From: Mycolicibacterium litorale
GTDB lineage: Bacteria; Actinomycetota; Actinomycetes; Mycobacteriales; Mycobacteriaceae
Assembly (NCBI GenBank): GCA_002007745.1
Contig: CP019882.1
Location: 2,790,001 to 2,854,000 of the forward strand
Direction: 5' to 3'
DNA length: 64,000 nucleotides
In this document: positions 16,881 to 25,953 of the stretch, piece after piece
How positions within the stretch are numbered: the first letter of the stretch is position 1
How the letters are laid out: every line of letters begins with the position of its first letter
The notes under the pieces: model-generated
Database searches by the model: none
Told to the model about the DNA's origin: nothing
What the model saw: only the letters and a program-made list of their open reading frames with translations
Position numbers and translations under genes: made by a program

Positions 16881-17411
16881 CTAGGTGCCCAATTGACTCT
16901 TGATCAGTTCGTCCTGCTTCTGGCCCATGTCCACGACCAGATCGGACGGCACCGGATCATTGGCGGGACCGGCGAATTCGAGGGATGAGGCGGCATTTCC
17001 CTCGGTGAAATAGAGCACGCTCAGCGACTGCTTGCCGTCCGGCGAGGTCCCGGTGATCAGCTTGCCGCCCTGGCCGACCGGAACCGACACCGACTTCTGG
17101 CCGGCGACCGGCGTGACGCCCTGTGCCTGGTTGATGGCATCGGAGGCGGCGCCCGGGTCGGCCAGCACCCACACCGTATCGGTGATGGTGCGTCCGTCAC
17201 GGTGGGTGTAGACGGTCATGGCGCCGGGCTGCCCGCCGGGATTGAGGGTCGGGGGCCCAGCGGTGTAGGCCAGCGAATCGGTCACCACATTGGGGTCGAT
17301 GAGCAACACGGTGTAGTCACCGGGATCTGCCCCGGCCACCCCGCTTCCGAGCGACAGACCGGCGGACAGCAGCGCAACGGCGGTCAGACCGCCGACACGA
17401 CGAGAGTTCAT
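16881..17411 (-). CDS. Secreted mycobacterial protein of unknown function
   Basis: A 176-residue protein with a clear signal peptide (MNSRRVGGL, hydrophobic stretch, cleavage after AGA near residue 28). The mature part contains strands consistent with a small beta fold and no cysteine. The segments YTVLLIDPNVVTDSLAY and TVYTHRDGRTITDTVWVL stand out. No catalytic motif was found. ATG at 17411 is preceded by AAAGAATCGC. The same strand carries the small Cys-rich peptide gene upstream, so the two may be co-expressed. Confidence 0.65.
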   Translation of the reverse strand: MNSRRVGGLTAVALLSAGLSLGSGVAGADPGDYTVLLIDPNVVTDSLAYTAGPPTLNPGGQPGAMTVYTHRDGRTITDTVWVLADPGAASDAINQAQGVTPVAGQKSVSVPVGQGGKLITGTSPDGKQSLSVLYFTEGNAASSLEFAGPANDPVPSDLVVDMGQKQDELIKSQLGT

Positions 17412-17464
17412 AGCGATTCTTTCCGTTTGGGTAGTCAGGGTTGTGGTTGCGTCGCGGTCACAGC

Positions 17465-17692
17465 TCAGCAGGGGTAGCAACCCCAGCCGCGCCATCCGTC
17501 GCGCCAGAAGAAGCCGGCTCCGCAGCCCATGTTGCCGGTGCCGCCCTGGCAATCGAGAGCGGTGATGATCGGTGAATTCTGCGGGCCCGAGGGCGTGGCA
17601 TTGTTGGTGGCGGCGGCGCTGGCCGTCTGCGCTCCGGCCAATGAGCCGGCAATCATGCCTGCGGCGGCAATACCCAAGACGATTTTTCGCAT
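17465..17692 (-). CDS. Small secreted Cys-rich peptide
   Basis: A 75-residue product with a signal peptide cleaved after ASA (about residue 27). The mature 48 residues hold four Cys (ALDC, MGC, GCYPC at the C-terminus) and a Gly/Trp-rich stretch (FFWRDGWRGWG), suggesting two disulfides. The ATG at 17692 follows a strong GGGGAGAG ribosome site. An in-frame extension to 17707 is unlikely. Function is unknown; it could be an exported signal or antimicrobial peptide, which is speculation. Confidence 0.65.
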   Translation of the reverse strand: MRKIVLGIAAAGMIAGSLAGAQTASAAATNNATPSGPQNSPIITALDCQGGTGNMGCGAGFFWRDGWRGWGCYPC

Positions 17693-17951
17693 AGAAGCTC
17701 TCCCCAATTTGGGTCGCGGTGAGTGAGGACGGGTTCAGATTACGCTGGCCAGCCCGCCTAAGCCGGTTAAACATGGCGTTTGCCCACCCGAATTTCGACC
17801 ATTGGTCTGTTTGTCATGTCCTATGCCTCCCCATTCCTGGGCCACAAGGCCCTGTCTGGCTTGCTGTGGTGACCGGCAACCTGAACGGGTAGCCGAAGCA
17901 ACCGGTGCAGCGATGGCGATACCGCCGCAGCGCCGTCGAAAGGGTTGATCG

Positions 17952-18230
17952 ATGGACGACGTCGTCGACGAGCGGAACTACGCCTGGCAAATGATCCGCG
18001 CCGTGCGGCTGGTGCAGGCCGCCGATTCCGGAGGCACCCCCGAATCGGGTCGCGCTGACGTCCTCCGGCTGCTCGCCCAGGCCCTCGACGCCGGCCTGGA
18101 CCGAGCCGAGATCATCGTGGAGTTGGCCGATCTCGGCGCCCGGATGCTCGCCCTGTGTGACCCCGCCGGCAACAGCCCCGTGCACACCGCGTCGGCGGGC
18201 GTGAGCTCGGCTGCGGCCGCGGCGATCTGA
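17952..18230 (+). CDS. Small conserved mycobacterial protein
   Basis: A 92-residue helical protein. Residues 3-70 look like a compact four-helix unit (DERNYAWQMIRAVRLVQ onwards) and the Ala/Ser-rich tail appears disordered. There is no signal or membrane helix. No domain was recognised. The ATG follows a weak ribosome site. It converges on cinA with a 4-bp gap. Confidence 0.6.
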   Translation: MDDVVDERNYAWQMIRAVRLVQAADSGGTPESGRADVLRLLAQALDAGLDRAEIIVELADLGARMLALCDPAGNSPVHTASAGVSSAAAAAI

Positions 18231-18234
18231 CGGT

Positions 18235-19518
18235 CTACTCGGTGGAGCTGCGAGCCGTTCCGAGCAAGGTCCGCCGCAGCAGGTGCAGGGCCACCGTGGT
18301 CGACCGTTCCCGGATGTCGGCGCGTTCCCCGGGCAGGCGTAGCGAGCGGCTGACCACCGTCCCATCCGTCAGTGCTACGCAGAACCACACGGTCCCAACG
18401 GGTTTGGCCGGCGTTCCGCCGCCGGGACCGGCGATCCCGGTGATCGCGACGGCGGTGTCGGCGCCGAAACGGCGCAGTGCACCGGCGGCCATCGCCTCGG
18501 CGACCTCCTGGGACACCGCCCCATAGCTGGCGATGAGTGCCGGATCGACCCCCAGCAGATCGGTCTTGACGGTGTCCGCATACGCCACCACTCCACCGGC
18601 CACGTACGCCGAGGAGCCCGGTCGGTCGGTCAGCCGCGCCGCCAGCAGGCCGGCCGTACAGGACTCCGCCGTCGCGATCCGCCGGCCCTCGAGCAGCCGG
18701 GCCACCTGATCGTCGACCAACGAACCGTCCTCGGAGAAGACCATCGCGCCGTGCCGGTCTCTCATGAGCTCCATCAGCTGGCGGTACACCGGTTCAGCCG
18801 CCGGTTCGTAGCGGGTCACCATCTCCACCTCGCCGCGACGCAGACAGGTGGTGATCTCCAGGTCGGTGAACCCGGGAATCGCTCGTTGCGCCTCGCGCAG
18901 CGTCTCGGCCAGCCCCGACTCGGCCAGCCCGAACATTCGCACGGTTTCCTGCCGGTACACCGTGCGGCCCGCGATCGCCTGCTGGACAGCCTCATTGGCC
19001 AGCGCCGCAGGCCACATCGCCTGCAGTTCGCGCGGAGGTCCGGGCAGCACCAACACCGTCGGCACGCCCGGCACCACCACCCCGGGTGCGGTTCCGACCG
19101 GGTCGAGGACGTGGGCGCCGGCCGGCACCAACGCCTGCTTGCGGTTGGCTTCCAGCACCGCGTCGAAGTCGACCCCGGTGAAGCGGCCCATCAGGTTCTT
19201 CAGGATGGCCGCGATCTTGGCTTCCAGTTCCGCGTCGAGCACCAGGTCGCGACCACAGAACCGGGCCACGGTGGCGACCGTCATGTCGTCGGCGGTCGGG
19301 CCGAGGCCGCCCGTGGTGATGATCAGGTTGACACCCTCGGCCGCCAGGAAGCGCAGTTGTGCCTCGATGTCGGTGGCGCGGTCACCGCAGATGGTGATGT
19401 GGGCCAGTTCGACGCCCAGTTCCAACAACCGGTCGGCCAGCCAGGGGCCGTTGCGATCTGCCACCCGCCCGGTCAGGACTTCGGTGCCGGTGACCACGAT
19501 TCCCGCGCGCGTACTCAT
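18235..19518 (-). CDS. cinA: CinA-like competence/damage-inducible protein
   Basis: A 427-residue protein with the MoaB/MogA-like domain first ([15 protein letters not shown] near 88-102) and the C-terminal PncC-type domain ([19 protein letters not shown]). The family performs ADP-ribose pyrophosphatase and/or nicotinamide-nucleotide amidase reactions in NAD recycling. It is cytosolic. The length matches full-length CinA. A TANNNT element (TAATCT) lies 8 nt before the ATG, consistent with a leaderless transcript. Confidence 0.9.
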   Translation of the reverse strand: MSTRAGIVVTGTEVLTGRVADRNGPWLADRLLELGVELAHITICGDRATDIEAQLRFLAAEGVNLIITTGGLGPTADDMTVATVARFCGRDLVLDAELEAKIAAILKNLMGRFTGVDFDAVLEANRKQALVPAGAHVLDPVGTAPGVVVPGVPTVLVLPGPPRELQAMWPAALANEAVQQAIAGRTVYRQETVRMFGLAESGLAETLREAQRAIPGFTDLEITTCLRRGEVEMVTRYEPAAEPVYRQLMELMRDRHGAMVFSEDGSLVDDQVARLLEGRRIATAESCTAGLLAARLTDRPGSSAYVAGGVVAYADTVKTDLLGVDPALIASYGAVSQEVAEAMAAGALRRFGADTAVAITGIAGPGGGTPAKPVGTVWFCVALTDGTVVSRSLRLPGERADIRERSTTVALHLLRRTLLGTARSSTE

Positions 19519-19543
19519 ACCGAGCGAGATTACGCAGGACGGT

Positions 19544-20209
19544 TCAGCGCGGTGCGGCGCCCGGGGCCCGGATCACCAGCGGGACGGCCGGGAACGCGGC
19601 GGCCATCTCCGAGCGGGACTTGCGCAGCGCCGCGGTGCCGTAACCCTTCTTGCGGTGGTCGGGGTGGATCCAGATCCGCAGGTTCACCTCGCCACCGGCG
19701 AGTTCGCCGAACACCATGCCGACCTTCTGTTCGCCGTCAACGGCGACGAACCAGGCCGCCTCCTCCGCGCCCAAACGATCGAGCGCCGAACGGATTTCGT
19801 CGTCCAGCTCGCCGGCGGGGGCGCCCGACCCGTCGCCGGCGGCACCCACCTCCTGGGTCCGGATGGCGAAGATGTCCCGGTCGGCCTCGTGTGAGAACGG
19901 GCGCAGTTGCAGGCTCTCGTCGGAACTGGCCGGGCGCTCCTTGAGCGTGAAGGACAGCTGGCTGTTGAGGTCGTCGAGTTCTTTGGCGATGCGCCGGCGC
20001 GAGTCCTTGGTCAGCTGGTCGAACGACATCCCCATGACCGCCTCACTGCCGAGGCGGGAGGTGCCGAGCAGCGCGGTGATGGCGTCGATGGCGGAGGTTC
20101 GGTCGCTCGACTCGACGATGACGTCGAGTACCTCGTGCCGGCGTTCCAGCGCGGTCAGCAGAGCATCGGCGATCTCGCGGCGGGCGGCGGCACGGTCTTG
20201 GTCGGTCAT
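19544..20209 (-). CDS. GNAT acetyltransferase with GyrA-like N-terminal segment
   Basis: A 221-residue protein. Residues 95-215 form a GNAT domain with the acetyl-CoA loop RKKGYGTAA at 186-194. Residues 10-85 resemble the coiled-coil segment of gyrase subunit A: the run [20 protein letters not shown], an Asp/Ala/Ile-rich middle, and [18 protein letters not shown] match in order and spacing the GyrA lead-in, repeat and MRLQRLTGLER element. The similarity is by eye. It could mean action near gyrase or merely a shared helical hairpin. The substrate is unknown. The ATG at 20209 has a -10 box 7 nt away. Confidence 0.75.
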   Translation of the reverse strand: MTDQDRAAARREIADALLTALERRHEVLDVIVESSDRTSAIDAITALLGTSRLGSEAVMGMSFDQLTKDSRRRIAKELDDLNSQLSFTLKERPASSDESLQLRPFSHEADRDIFAIRTQEVGAAGDGSGAPAGELDDEIRSALDRLGAEEAAWFVAVDGEQKVGMVFGELAGGEVNLRIWIHPDHRKKGYGTAALRKSRSEMAAAFPAVPLVIRAPGAAPR

Positions 20210-20215
20210 GGCGTA

Positions 20216-20221
20216 AGCGTA
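20216..20221 (-). promoter_or_regulatory. Putative -10 element of leaderless GNAT gene
   Basis: TACGCT fits TANNNT and ends 7 nt before the ATG at 20209. No ribosome site is visible. Confidence 0.4.
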
Positions 20222-20352
20222 GATCGGCGAGCTGTGTTCGGCGGCGTCATCTCCGGCAATCCGCTGTGATCCCACACCACCGACGGGGTGCCCGGCCGCG
20301 CCGCGGATAGGTTGATACCTGTGCCGCGTCTTACACAAACCGGACAGGGCGC

Positions 20353-23214
20353 ATGGCCGGTGGCTCTGCCAAGATGAACGCGCGGCAGACGACCCGTTGC
20401 GGTTCGGTGGCCCGGCCGCCATTCGACGCAAGGAGTTCGGGGACGGTGGCGAAGACCTTCGGGACGATCGTCGTCATCGTGCTCCTGCTGGTCTGTGCGG
20501 GTGACCTGGGGGTGATCCGTGCACCACGACCGCACCCCGCGCAAGACATCGAACTGTCCACCGGGTGGAAACTCGCCTCGGCACGTGACCTGCGCGCCGA
20601 CGGATCGGCGATCTCGGCGGCCGCTTTTGACGATTCCGGCTGGCATCGCGTGCGCCGGATGCCTGCCACGGTGCTCGAGACCCTGCAGGACGACGGCGTC
20701 TACCCGAACCTCTACTACGGGAAGAACCTCCTCCAGGAGGTACCCCAGGATCTCTACAAGCAGGACTGGTGGTATCGCACCACGTTCACCGCGCCGGCCG
20801 ACTACCAGACCTACACGCTGGACTTTCCCGGCATCAACTACCGCGCAGAGATCTGGCTCAACGGCCGCCGCGTCGCCGACAGCACCCAGATCGTCGGTAT
20901 GTACAACGACCACGAGCTGGACGTGACCCGCTGGATCCAGCCCGGCGAGCCCAACACCCTGGCGGTCAAGGTCACTCCGGAACGAGCCATCCAGGATGTC
21001 AACGGCGTGGAACTGGCCGACAGCTGGTACGACTGGATCAACTGGCGCTATCTCGGCTACCAGGGCCCGGACAAGAACCCAGCCAACGGCAACTCGTTCG
21101 TCCCGGACCGAAACGCCGGCATCTGGAAGCCGGTGTACCTCAAGACCTCCGGCGCCGTCGCGATCGGTGCCGCGACGGTCAACACCGAGCTGCCGCTGCC
21201 CGACACCGACAGCGCGCGACTGACCGTCTACGCGCCGCTGCGCAATTACTCGTCGGACAAGCAGCGGGGCGTGTTGCGCGCCACCATCACCCGGGACGGG
21301 AAGGCGCCCATCCACCTCGACGAACCGGTGTCGCTGATGCCCGGTGAACAGCGCGAGGTGACGTTGAGCCCGGACCGGTTCGCCGCGCTCACGGTCAAGC
21401 ACCCGGACCTGTGGTGGCCCTACACCATGGGCCGGCCCGACCTCTACGACCTGCGACTGGAGTTCGTCCAGAACGATGCCGGAACGGAGAAGGTCACCGA
21501 GACCTCGACGCTGAAGTTCGGCATTCGGACCATCACCCAGGGCCGCGACTCCGACGACTCGTTCGCCGACCTCGGCACGGGCGGAAGCTTCTACCTGCAG
21601 GTCAACGGTAAGAACTTCCTGGTCCGTGGCGCCACCTACACCCCCGACCTGCTCTACAAGTACGACCCCGAGCGGGACGCGGCGATCCTGCACTACGTCA
21701 AGGACCTCGGACTGAACATGCTGCGGTTGGAGTCCAAGATCTCCTCGCAGCGCTTCGTCGAAATGGCCGACGAACTCGGCATCCCGCTCATGTACGGCTG
21801 GATGTGCTGCAACCAGTGGGAGAAGTGGCCGCAGTGGGATGACGAGGACCGCCGGGTCGCCCAGGAGAGCATGCGATCGCAGATCGACATGCTGCGCTCA
21901 CATGCCTCGGTGTTCGTCTGGGCCAACGCCAGCGACGGCCGTCCGCCGGCCGAGGTGCTGGCCGAATACCACCAGATCCTGACCGACCTGCACTGGCAGA
22001 ACGCCACCGTCGACACGGTGTCCTCGCTCAACCGCGACGCCCAGGGCCAGACACTGTGGGACGGCATCCAGATGGCCGGCCCCTACAGTTGGCGGCCGCC
22101 GTCCTACTGGTTCAGCGGCAGGTACGGCGCCGCCCGCGGCTCGTCAGCCGAGCAGGGCGACAACGAGCACATCCCGCCCTATGCCAGCCTGCAGAAGTTC
22201 ATCCCGCCGGACAAGCTCTGGCCGATCAACGACACCTGGTTCTTCCACGCCGGGTCGGGTCCGCAGAACTCGCGGCTGATCAACGTGCAGCGCGTCATCG
22301 ACCGGCGCTACGGGCCGTCGACCAACGCCAGAATGTTCGCCGACAAGGCGCAGCTGGCGCACTACGAGGCGACCCGGGCTCAGTTCGAGTCGTTCGCGGC
22401 CAACGGCTGGGACGGCCACAAGATGACGATCTACTGGATGCTCAACAGCCACTGGCCGTCGTTCTTCGGCAACATCTTCGACTACTACCTGCGCCCTGGC
22501 GGGGCGTACTACGGAGCCAAGAAGGGCCTGCAGCCCCTGTCGGTGGTGTTCGACTCCTACGCCACCGGCAACCACCGGCAGGCTCGGGTCACCGTGGTCA
22601 ACCAAAGCCCGAATGCCAAGCAGAATCTGCGGGTGCGGGTGCGCACCTACGACCTCAAGGGCAACCTGCGCGACGACCGAGCCGCCGATGACATCGCCGT
22701 TGACTCCGGTGCGGCGGTCCAGGCGATGACGTTGCCGCCCGGCCCGCCCGACTCCCCCGTGTTCTTCGTCCGCTGTGAACTGCTCGATGCGTCCGGGACC
22801 GTGGTCGCCGACAATGTGTATTGGCAGTCCCGGCAGGTCGACGACGTGGGGCCGCCGAGCAATGACGCGGCCTTCGACTCCAAGCAGGTCAGCTGGGCCG
22901 ATATGACCGCACTCAATTCGATGCCGAAGGTGCCGTTGGACATCACCGCGACCGGTGGGGACGACGCCGGCCGGGAGGTCACCATCCGGCTGCACAATCC
23001 GACGCCGCGGATCGCCTTCTTCGAGCGAGCTGAGCTGTTGGCGGGCCCGCTGGCCGACGAGATCCTGCCGATCGAATACGACGACAACTATGTGACGGTC
23101 TTTCCCGGCGAGACTGTCCAGATCAAGGGCCGGGTACCCGGTTCGGGCCCGGCGCCGGCGTGGGTGCGGGTGACCGGCTACAACAGCCCACCGACGGTGG
23201 TCCAGGTGCGCTGA
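20353..23214 (+). CDS. Membrane-anchored glycoside hydrolase family 2 (CsxA-like)
   Basis: A 953-residue protein with an N-terminal membrane anchor (about 33-52), a GH2 sugar-binding domain (about 60-270), Ig-like domain, TIM barrel and further beta domains. The likely acid/base is D528 (NASDG) and the nucleophile E600 (SAEQG). Their 72-residue spacing equals that of D469 and E541 in the exo-beta-glucosaminidase CsxA, so the enzyme probably removes beta-linked hexosamines or mannose at the cell exterior. Arabinogalactan or chitosan-like substrates are possible. The start near 20353 is uncertain by some 20 codons. Confidence 0.8.
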   Translation: MAGGSAKMNARQTTRCGSVARPPFDARSSGTVAKTFGTIVVIVLLLVCAGDLGVIRAPRPHPAQDIELSTGWKLASARDLRADGSAISAAAFDDSGWHRVRRMPATVLETLQDDGVYPNLYYGKNLLQEVPQDLYKQDWWYRTTFTAPADYQTYTLDFPGINYRAEIWLNGRRVADSTQIVGMYNDHELDVTRWIQPGEPNTLAVKVTPERAIQDVNGVELADSWYDWINWRYLGYQGPDKNPANGNSFVPDRNAGIWKPVYLKTSGAVAIGAATVNTELPLPDTDSARLTVYAPLRNYSSDKQRGVLRATITRDGKAPIHLDEPVSLMPGEQREVTLSPDRFAALTVKHPDLWWPYTMGRPDLYDLRLEFVQNDAGTEKVTETSTLKFGIRTITQGRDSDDSFADLGTGGSFYLQVNGKNFLVRGATYTPDLLYKYDPERDAAILHYVKDLGLNMLRLESKISSQRFVEMADELGIPLMYGWMCCNQWEKWPQWDDEDRRVAQESMRSQIDMLRSHASVFVWANASDGRPPAEVLAEYHQILTDLHWQNATVDTVSSLNRDAQGQTLWDGIQMAGPYSWRPPSYWFSGRYGAARGSSAEQGDNEHIPPYASLQKFIPPDKLWPINDTWFFHAGSGPQNSRLINVQRVIDRRYGPSTNARMFADKAQLAHYEATRAQFESFAANGWDGHKMTIYWMLNSHWPSFFGNIFDYYLRPGGAYYGAKKGLQPLSVVFDSYATGNHRQARVTVVNQSPNAKQNLRVRVRTYDLKGNLRDDRAADDIAVDSGAAVQAMTLPPGPPDSPVFFVRCELLDASGTVVADNVYWQSRQVDDVGPPSNDAAFDSKQVSWADMTALNSMPKVPLDITATGGDDAGREVTIRLHNPTPRIAFFERAELLAGPLADEILPIEYDDNYVTVFPGETVQIKGRVPGSGPAPAWVRVTGYNSPPTVVQVR

Positions 23215-23274
23215 CACTCACGTGGACCGCGCTTGCCTTAGGGTCGGTGCCAGGCTCGGCACCGGACGCAATTC

Positions 23275-24201
23275 GTGAAGGGATGGACATTGCTGCAACA
23301 CGCGCTCGTCGTGGCAGCTGCCCTCGCCGGCGCGGTTTTTGCCGCCATCGGCATCGTGGTGCGCCAGCGAGCCACCATGGATGTGCCCCGCGATCAGGGT
23401 GTCAGCACGGTGATGGTCTCGACCCTGCTGCGCCGCCGGCTGTGGTGGGCGGGCACCGCCTCGGCGGTCATGGGCTATGCCTTCCAGGCGGTTGCACTGG
23501 CCTACGGCTCGCTGTTGCTGGTCGCCCCGCTGTTGGTCTCGGCGCTGCTGTTCGCGTTGCCGCTGAGCGCGCGGCTGGCGCACCGGCGGGTGTCCCGCGC
23601 CGAGTGGGGCTGGGCGGTGCTGTTGACGCTGGCATTGGGTGTCTTCGTGGCGCTGGCCCGGACCAAACCGGGTGACTACGAGGGGTCCGAACTCCCGGCG
23701 CTGATCGTGGCCGGTATCAGTCTGCTGTTCGTCACGCTCTGCCTGGCGGTGGCGGTGCGGCTGTCCGACTGGCGGCGGGCCATTCTGCTCGCTGTGGGCG
23801 TCGGGGTCCTGTTCGGCGTGGTGGCGGTGCTGACCAAGCTGGTCATGCACATCGTGCGGGAGGGCAGCGTACTGCGGTTGGTCAGCTCGCCGGCGCTCTA
23901 CGTGTTGCTCGTCGTCGGTGTGATCGCCACCCTGCTGCAGCAGTCCGCATTCCACGCCGGATCACTGCGCACCTCGGTCCCCGCGATGCTGGTGCTCGAG
24001 CCGATGGTCGCCGTCCTGCTCGGCGAGGTGGTGCTGGGCGAGCACCTGGCCGTCAGCAAGCCCTCCGCGGTGGTGTTGGCGATCGCGGTGGCGGCGATGG
24101 CCGCCGCCACCGTCGCACTCGGTCGTGACGAGGGTGCCTGGGAAGAAGAACTCGAAGCCGCCAAGGCCACCGCCGAGACCGGGGCTGCGCCCGGCGATTA
24201 G
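23275..24201 (+). CDS. EamA/DMT-type membrane transporter
   Basis: A 308-residue integral membrane protein with nine to ten predicted helices in two halves, as in the drug/metabolite transporter superfamily. The C-terminus is Glu/Ala-rich and cytosolic. The substrate is unknown. A GTG at 23275 is followed by a TTG 15 bp later that could also start translation. It follows the GH2 gene by 60 bp. Confidence 0.75.
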   Translation: MKGWTLLQHALVVAAALAGAVFAAIGIVVRQRATMDVPRDQGVSTVMVSTLLRRRLWWAGTASAVMGYAFQAVALAYGSLLLVAPLLVSALLFALPLSARLAHRRVSRAEWGWAVLLTLALGVFVALARTKPGDYEGSELPALIVAGISLLFVTLCLAVAVRLSDWRRAILLAVGVGVLFGVVAVLTKLVMHIVREGSVLRLVSSPALYVLLVVGVIATLLQQSAFHAGSLRTSVPAMLVLEPMVAVLLGEVVLGEHLAVSKPSAVVLAIAVAAMAAATVALGRDEGAWEEELEAAKATAETGAAPGD

Positions 24202-24211
24202 CCGGCGACCC

Positions 24212-24637
24212 TCAGCCGGCCCAGGGGCCTACGCCGCCCACCGAGTCGACGCGGATGCGGGTGAGGTATCCCGGCGGCGGGTTCTCGGGCGGGAACTGCA
24301 CTCCCGGCGCCTTGACCATCACCTTCGCCAGTGCCTGCAGCACCTCGGGGGCACCGCCGTCGACGATGCGGGCGGTGCCGGTCACCGACAGGTAGGGCCG
24401 CATCACCTCGCCCGGTTCGTCGGACACGATGGTGAGCGCGACGCGTCCGTCGCGGCGGACGTTGCGCACCTTCTTGTGCTCGGACAGATGCCCGACGACG
24501 AGTTCGTCGTCGGGCTCGCCGGGCTGCAGCGCGACCCATACCAGCGACACCTGCGGGCTGCCGTCCGGGTTGAGGGTGACCAGCGTTGCGTCGGCGCCGG
24601 ATCCGATCAGGTCGCGGGCCGCCTGGTTGAGTTTCAT
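24212..24637 (-). CDS. PPOX-class split-barrel flavin/F420 protein
   Basis: A 141-residue pyridoxamine 5'-phosphate oxidase-fold protein. Typical elements are DATLVTLNPDGSPQVSLVWV near 16-35, KKVRNVRRDGRVALTIV, and RPYLSVTGTARIV. In mycobacteria such proteins often bind coenzyme F420 and reduce unsaturated or quinone-type substrates. The exact cofactor cannot be read here. It converges with the transporter gene (10-bp gap). Confidence 0.8.
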   Translation of the reverse strand: MKLNQAARDLIGSGADATLVTLNPDGSPQVSLVWVALQPGEPDDELVVGHLSEHKKVRNVRRDGRVALTIVSDEPGEVMRPYLSVTGTARIVDGGAPEVLQALAKVMVKAPGVQFPPENPPPGYLTRIRVDSVGGVGPWAG

Positions 24638-24696
24638 GTGCCAGTGCAACGCCGAACGTCGCGAGGCATTCCCGTGCCCCCGCCGGGTCCCGGCGC

Positions 24697-25953
24697 TTAC
24701 CGGGCGGCGGTCACCGAAATCGTCACCGCCTGGCCCCCTGGGTCGATTCCGTCGAGGATGTCGGAGGGAACGCGGAACACCCGCCCGGGTGAAGCCGGCC
24801 AGGGCAGGACCTTGGCACCGATGATCTGACCATCTTGTCGGGCAACGACCTTCGGGATCCGGACGAGTTTGTCGGTCCACAGCAGCAGCCGATGCCGGGA
24901 CGGCGGCGGGTCGCCGGGCCGAATGATGTTCGGTGCGATCCACCGCAGTGGTGGCGCGACCCGGATCGCGACGCCGGACTGCGACGGTCGATCGCCGTCG
25001 AGATGGGCCAGGACCTGCGCTGCGACGTGGCGACCGTCGAGTGCGGCGATGTCGGCGGTGTCGACCGGATGCAGCAGGTTGCCGATCGCGAAGACGCCCG
25101 CTCTGCTGGTGCGCAACGCGGTGTCCACGACCGGGCCCAGGGTGCCGGGATCGATGTCCAGGCCGGTGGCACGGGCCAGCTCGTGGTCGGGAATCCAGTC
25201 GCCGGTCAACACGACCGTGTCGCACGAGATCGTTTGCCGCTCAAGGGTGTCGAGGTCCTCGATTTCCACCGCGGTGACGGCGGGTTTGCCGACGATGCGG
25301 GTCAGACGGGTCCGGCGGGCGACCTTCACGCCCATCAGCGGGGTCCGGCCGGCGAGGTTGAACACACCGTAGGACTCCGGTGACGGATAGGTGGTGGTCA
25401 TCAGCACGGTTCGGCAACCCGCGTGTTTGAGTGTGAGCACCGCGGAGTAGCTGACCAGTTCGGCGCCGACGACCACGGCGCGGCGTCCGATGGAGCGGTG
25501 CTTGAGGTGCACCAGGTTCTGCAGCTGTCCGGTGGTGTAGACGCCGGTGGCACGGTCGCCGGGGATCAGCCGTGCCGGGCGGGGTCGCTCCCGCGCGCCG
25601 GTGGCGAGGATGATCGCCCTCGCATTCAGGGCCGTTCGGCCGGCCGGCGAGGTCACCGCCAACGTCATGTCGTCGGCCCACCCGGTGACCGTCGCGTGGG
25701 TGCGGATGAGCGCCCCGGCGTCGGCGGCTTCCCGGGTCAGTCGGCGGGCGTACGCCGGACCGCTCAGGAAGGTTCGCGTGTCGCGCATGCCGTAGCCGGG
25801 GTGATCGCTGTGCCGGGGAATGCCGCCGGCCTCGGATTCCCGTTCGAGCACAACGACTTTGAGGCCGGTGCTTCGGGCGAGCATCGCGGCGGCTGTCAGG
25901 CCGGCGGGGCCGGCGCCGACGATGACGACGTCGGCGGTGTCGGTGGTAGTCAT
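24697..25953 (-). CDS. NAD(FAD)-dependent oxidoreductase (HcnB/GlpA-partner type)
   Basis: A 418-residue flavoprotein with an FAD-binding GxGxxG at 13-18 (VGAGPAGL), GG.P motif (AGGIPRHSDHPG), and a second nucleotide site (AVVVGAELVSYSA). It resembles the subunit that pairs with GlpA-like dehydrogenases carrying a BFD domain, as does its gene context. It probably relays electrons from the upstream oxidoreductase. Its ATG overlaps the stop of that gene (ATGA at 25950-25953). No third small subunit gene is found. Confidence 0.8.
   Translation of the reverse strand: MTTTDTADVVIVGAGPAGLTAAAMLARSTGLKVVVLERESEAGGIPRHSDHPGYGMRDTRTFLSGPAYARRLTREAADAGALIRTHATVTGWADDMTLAVTSPAGRTALNARAIILATGARERPRPARLIPGDRATGVYTTGQLQNLVHLKHRSIGRRAVVVGAELVSYSAVLTLKHAGCRTVLMTTTYPSPESYGVFNLAGRTPLMGVKVARRTRLTRIVGKPAVTAVEIEDLDTLERQTISCDTVVLTGDWIPDHELARATGLDIDPGTLGPVVDTALRTSRAGVFAIGNLLHPVDTADIAALDGRHVAAQVLAHLDGDRPSQSGVAIRVAPPLRWIAPNIIRPGDPPPSRHRLLLWTDKLVRIPKVVARQDGQIIGAKVLPWPASPGRVFRVPSDILDGIDPGGQAVTISVTAAR

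Noticed and set aside
22144..23217. Minus-strand frame opposite the GH2 gene
   Set aside because: The GH2 protein is full length with conserved residues; the opposite frame has no domain.
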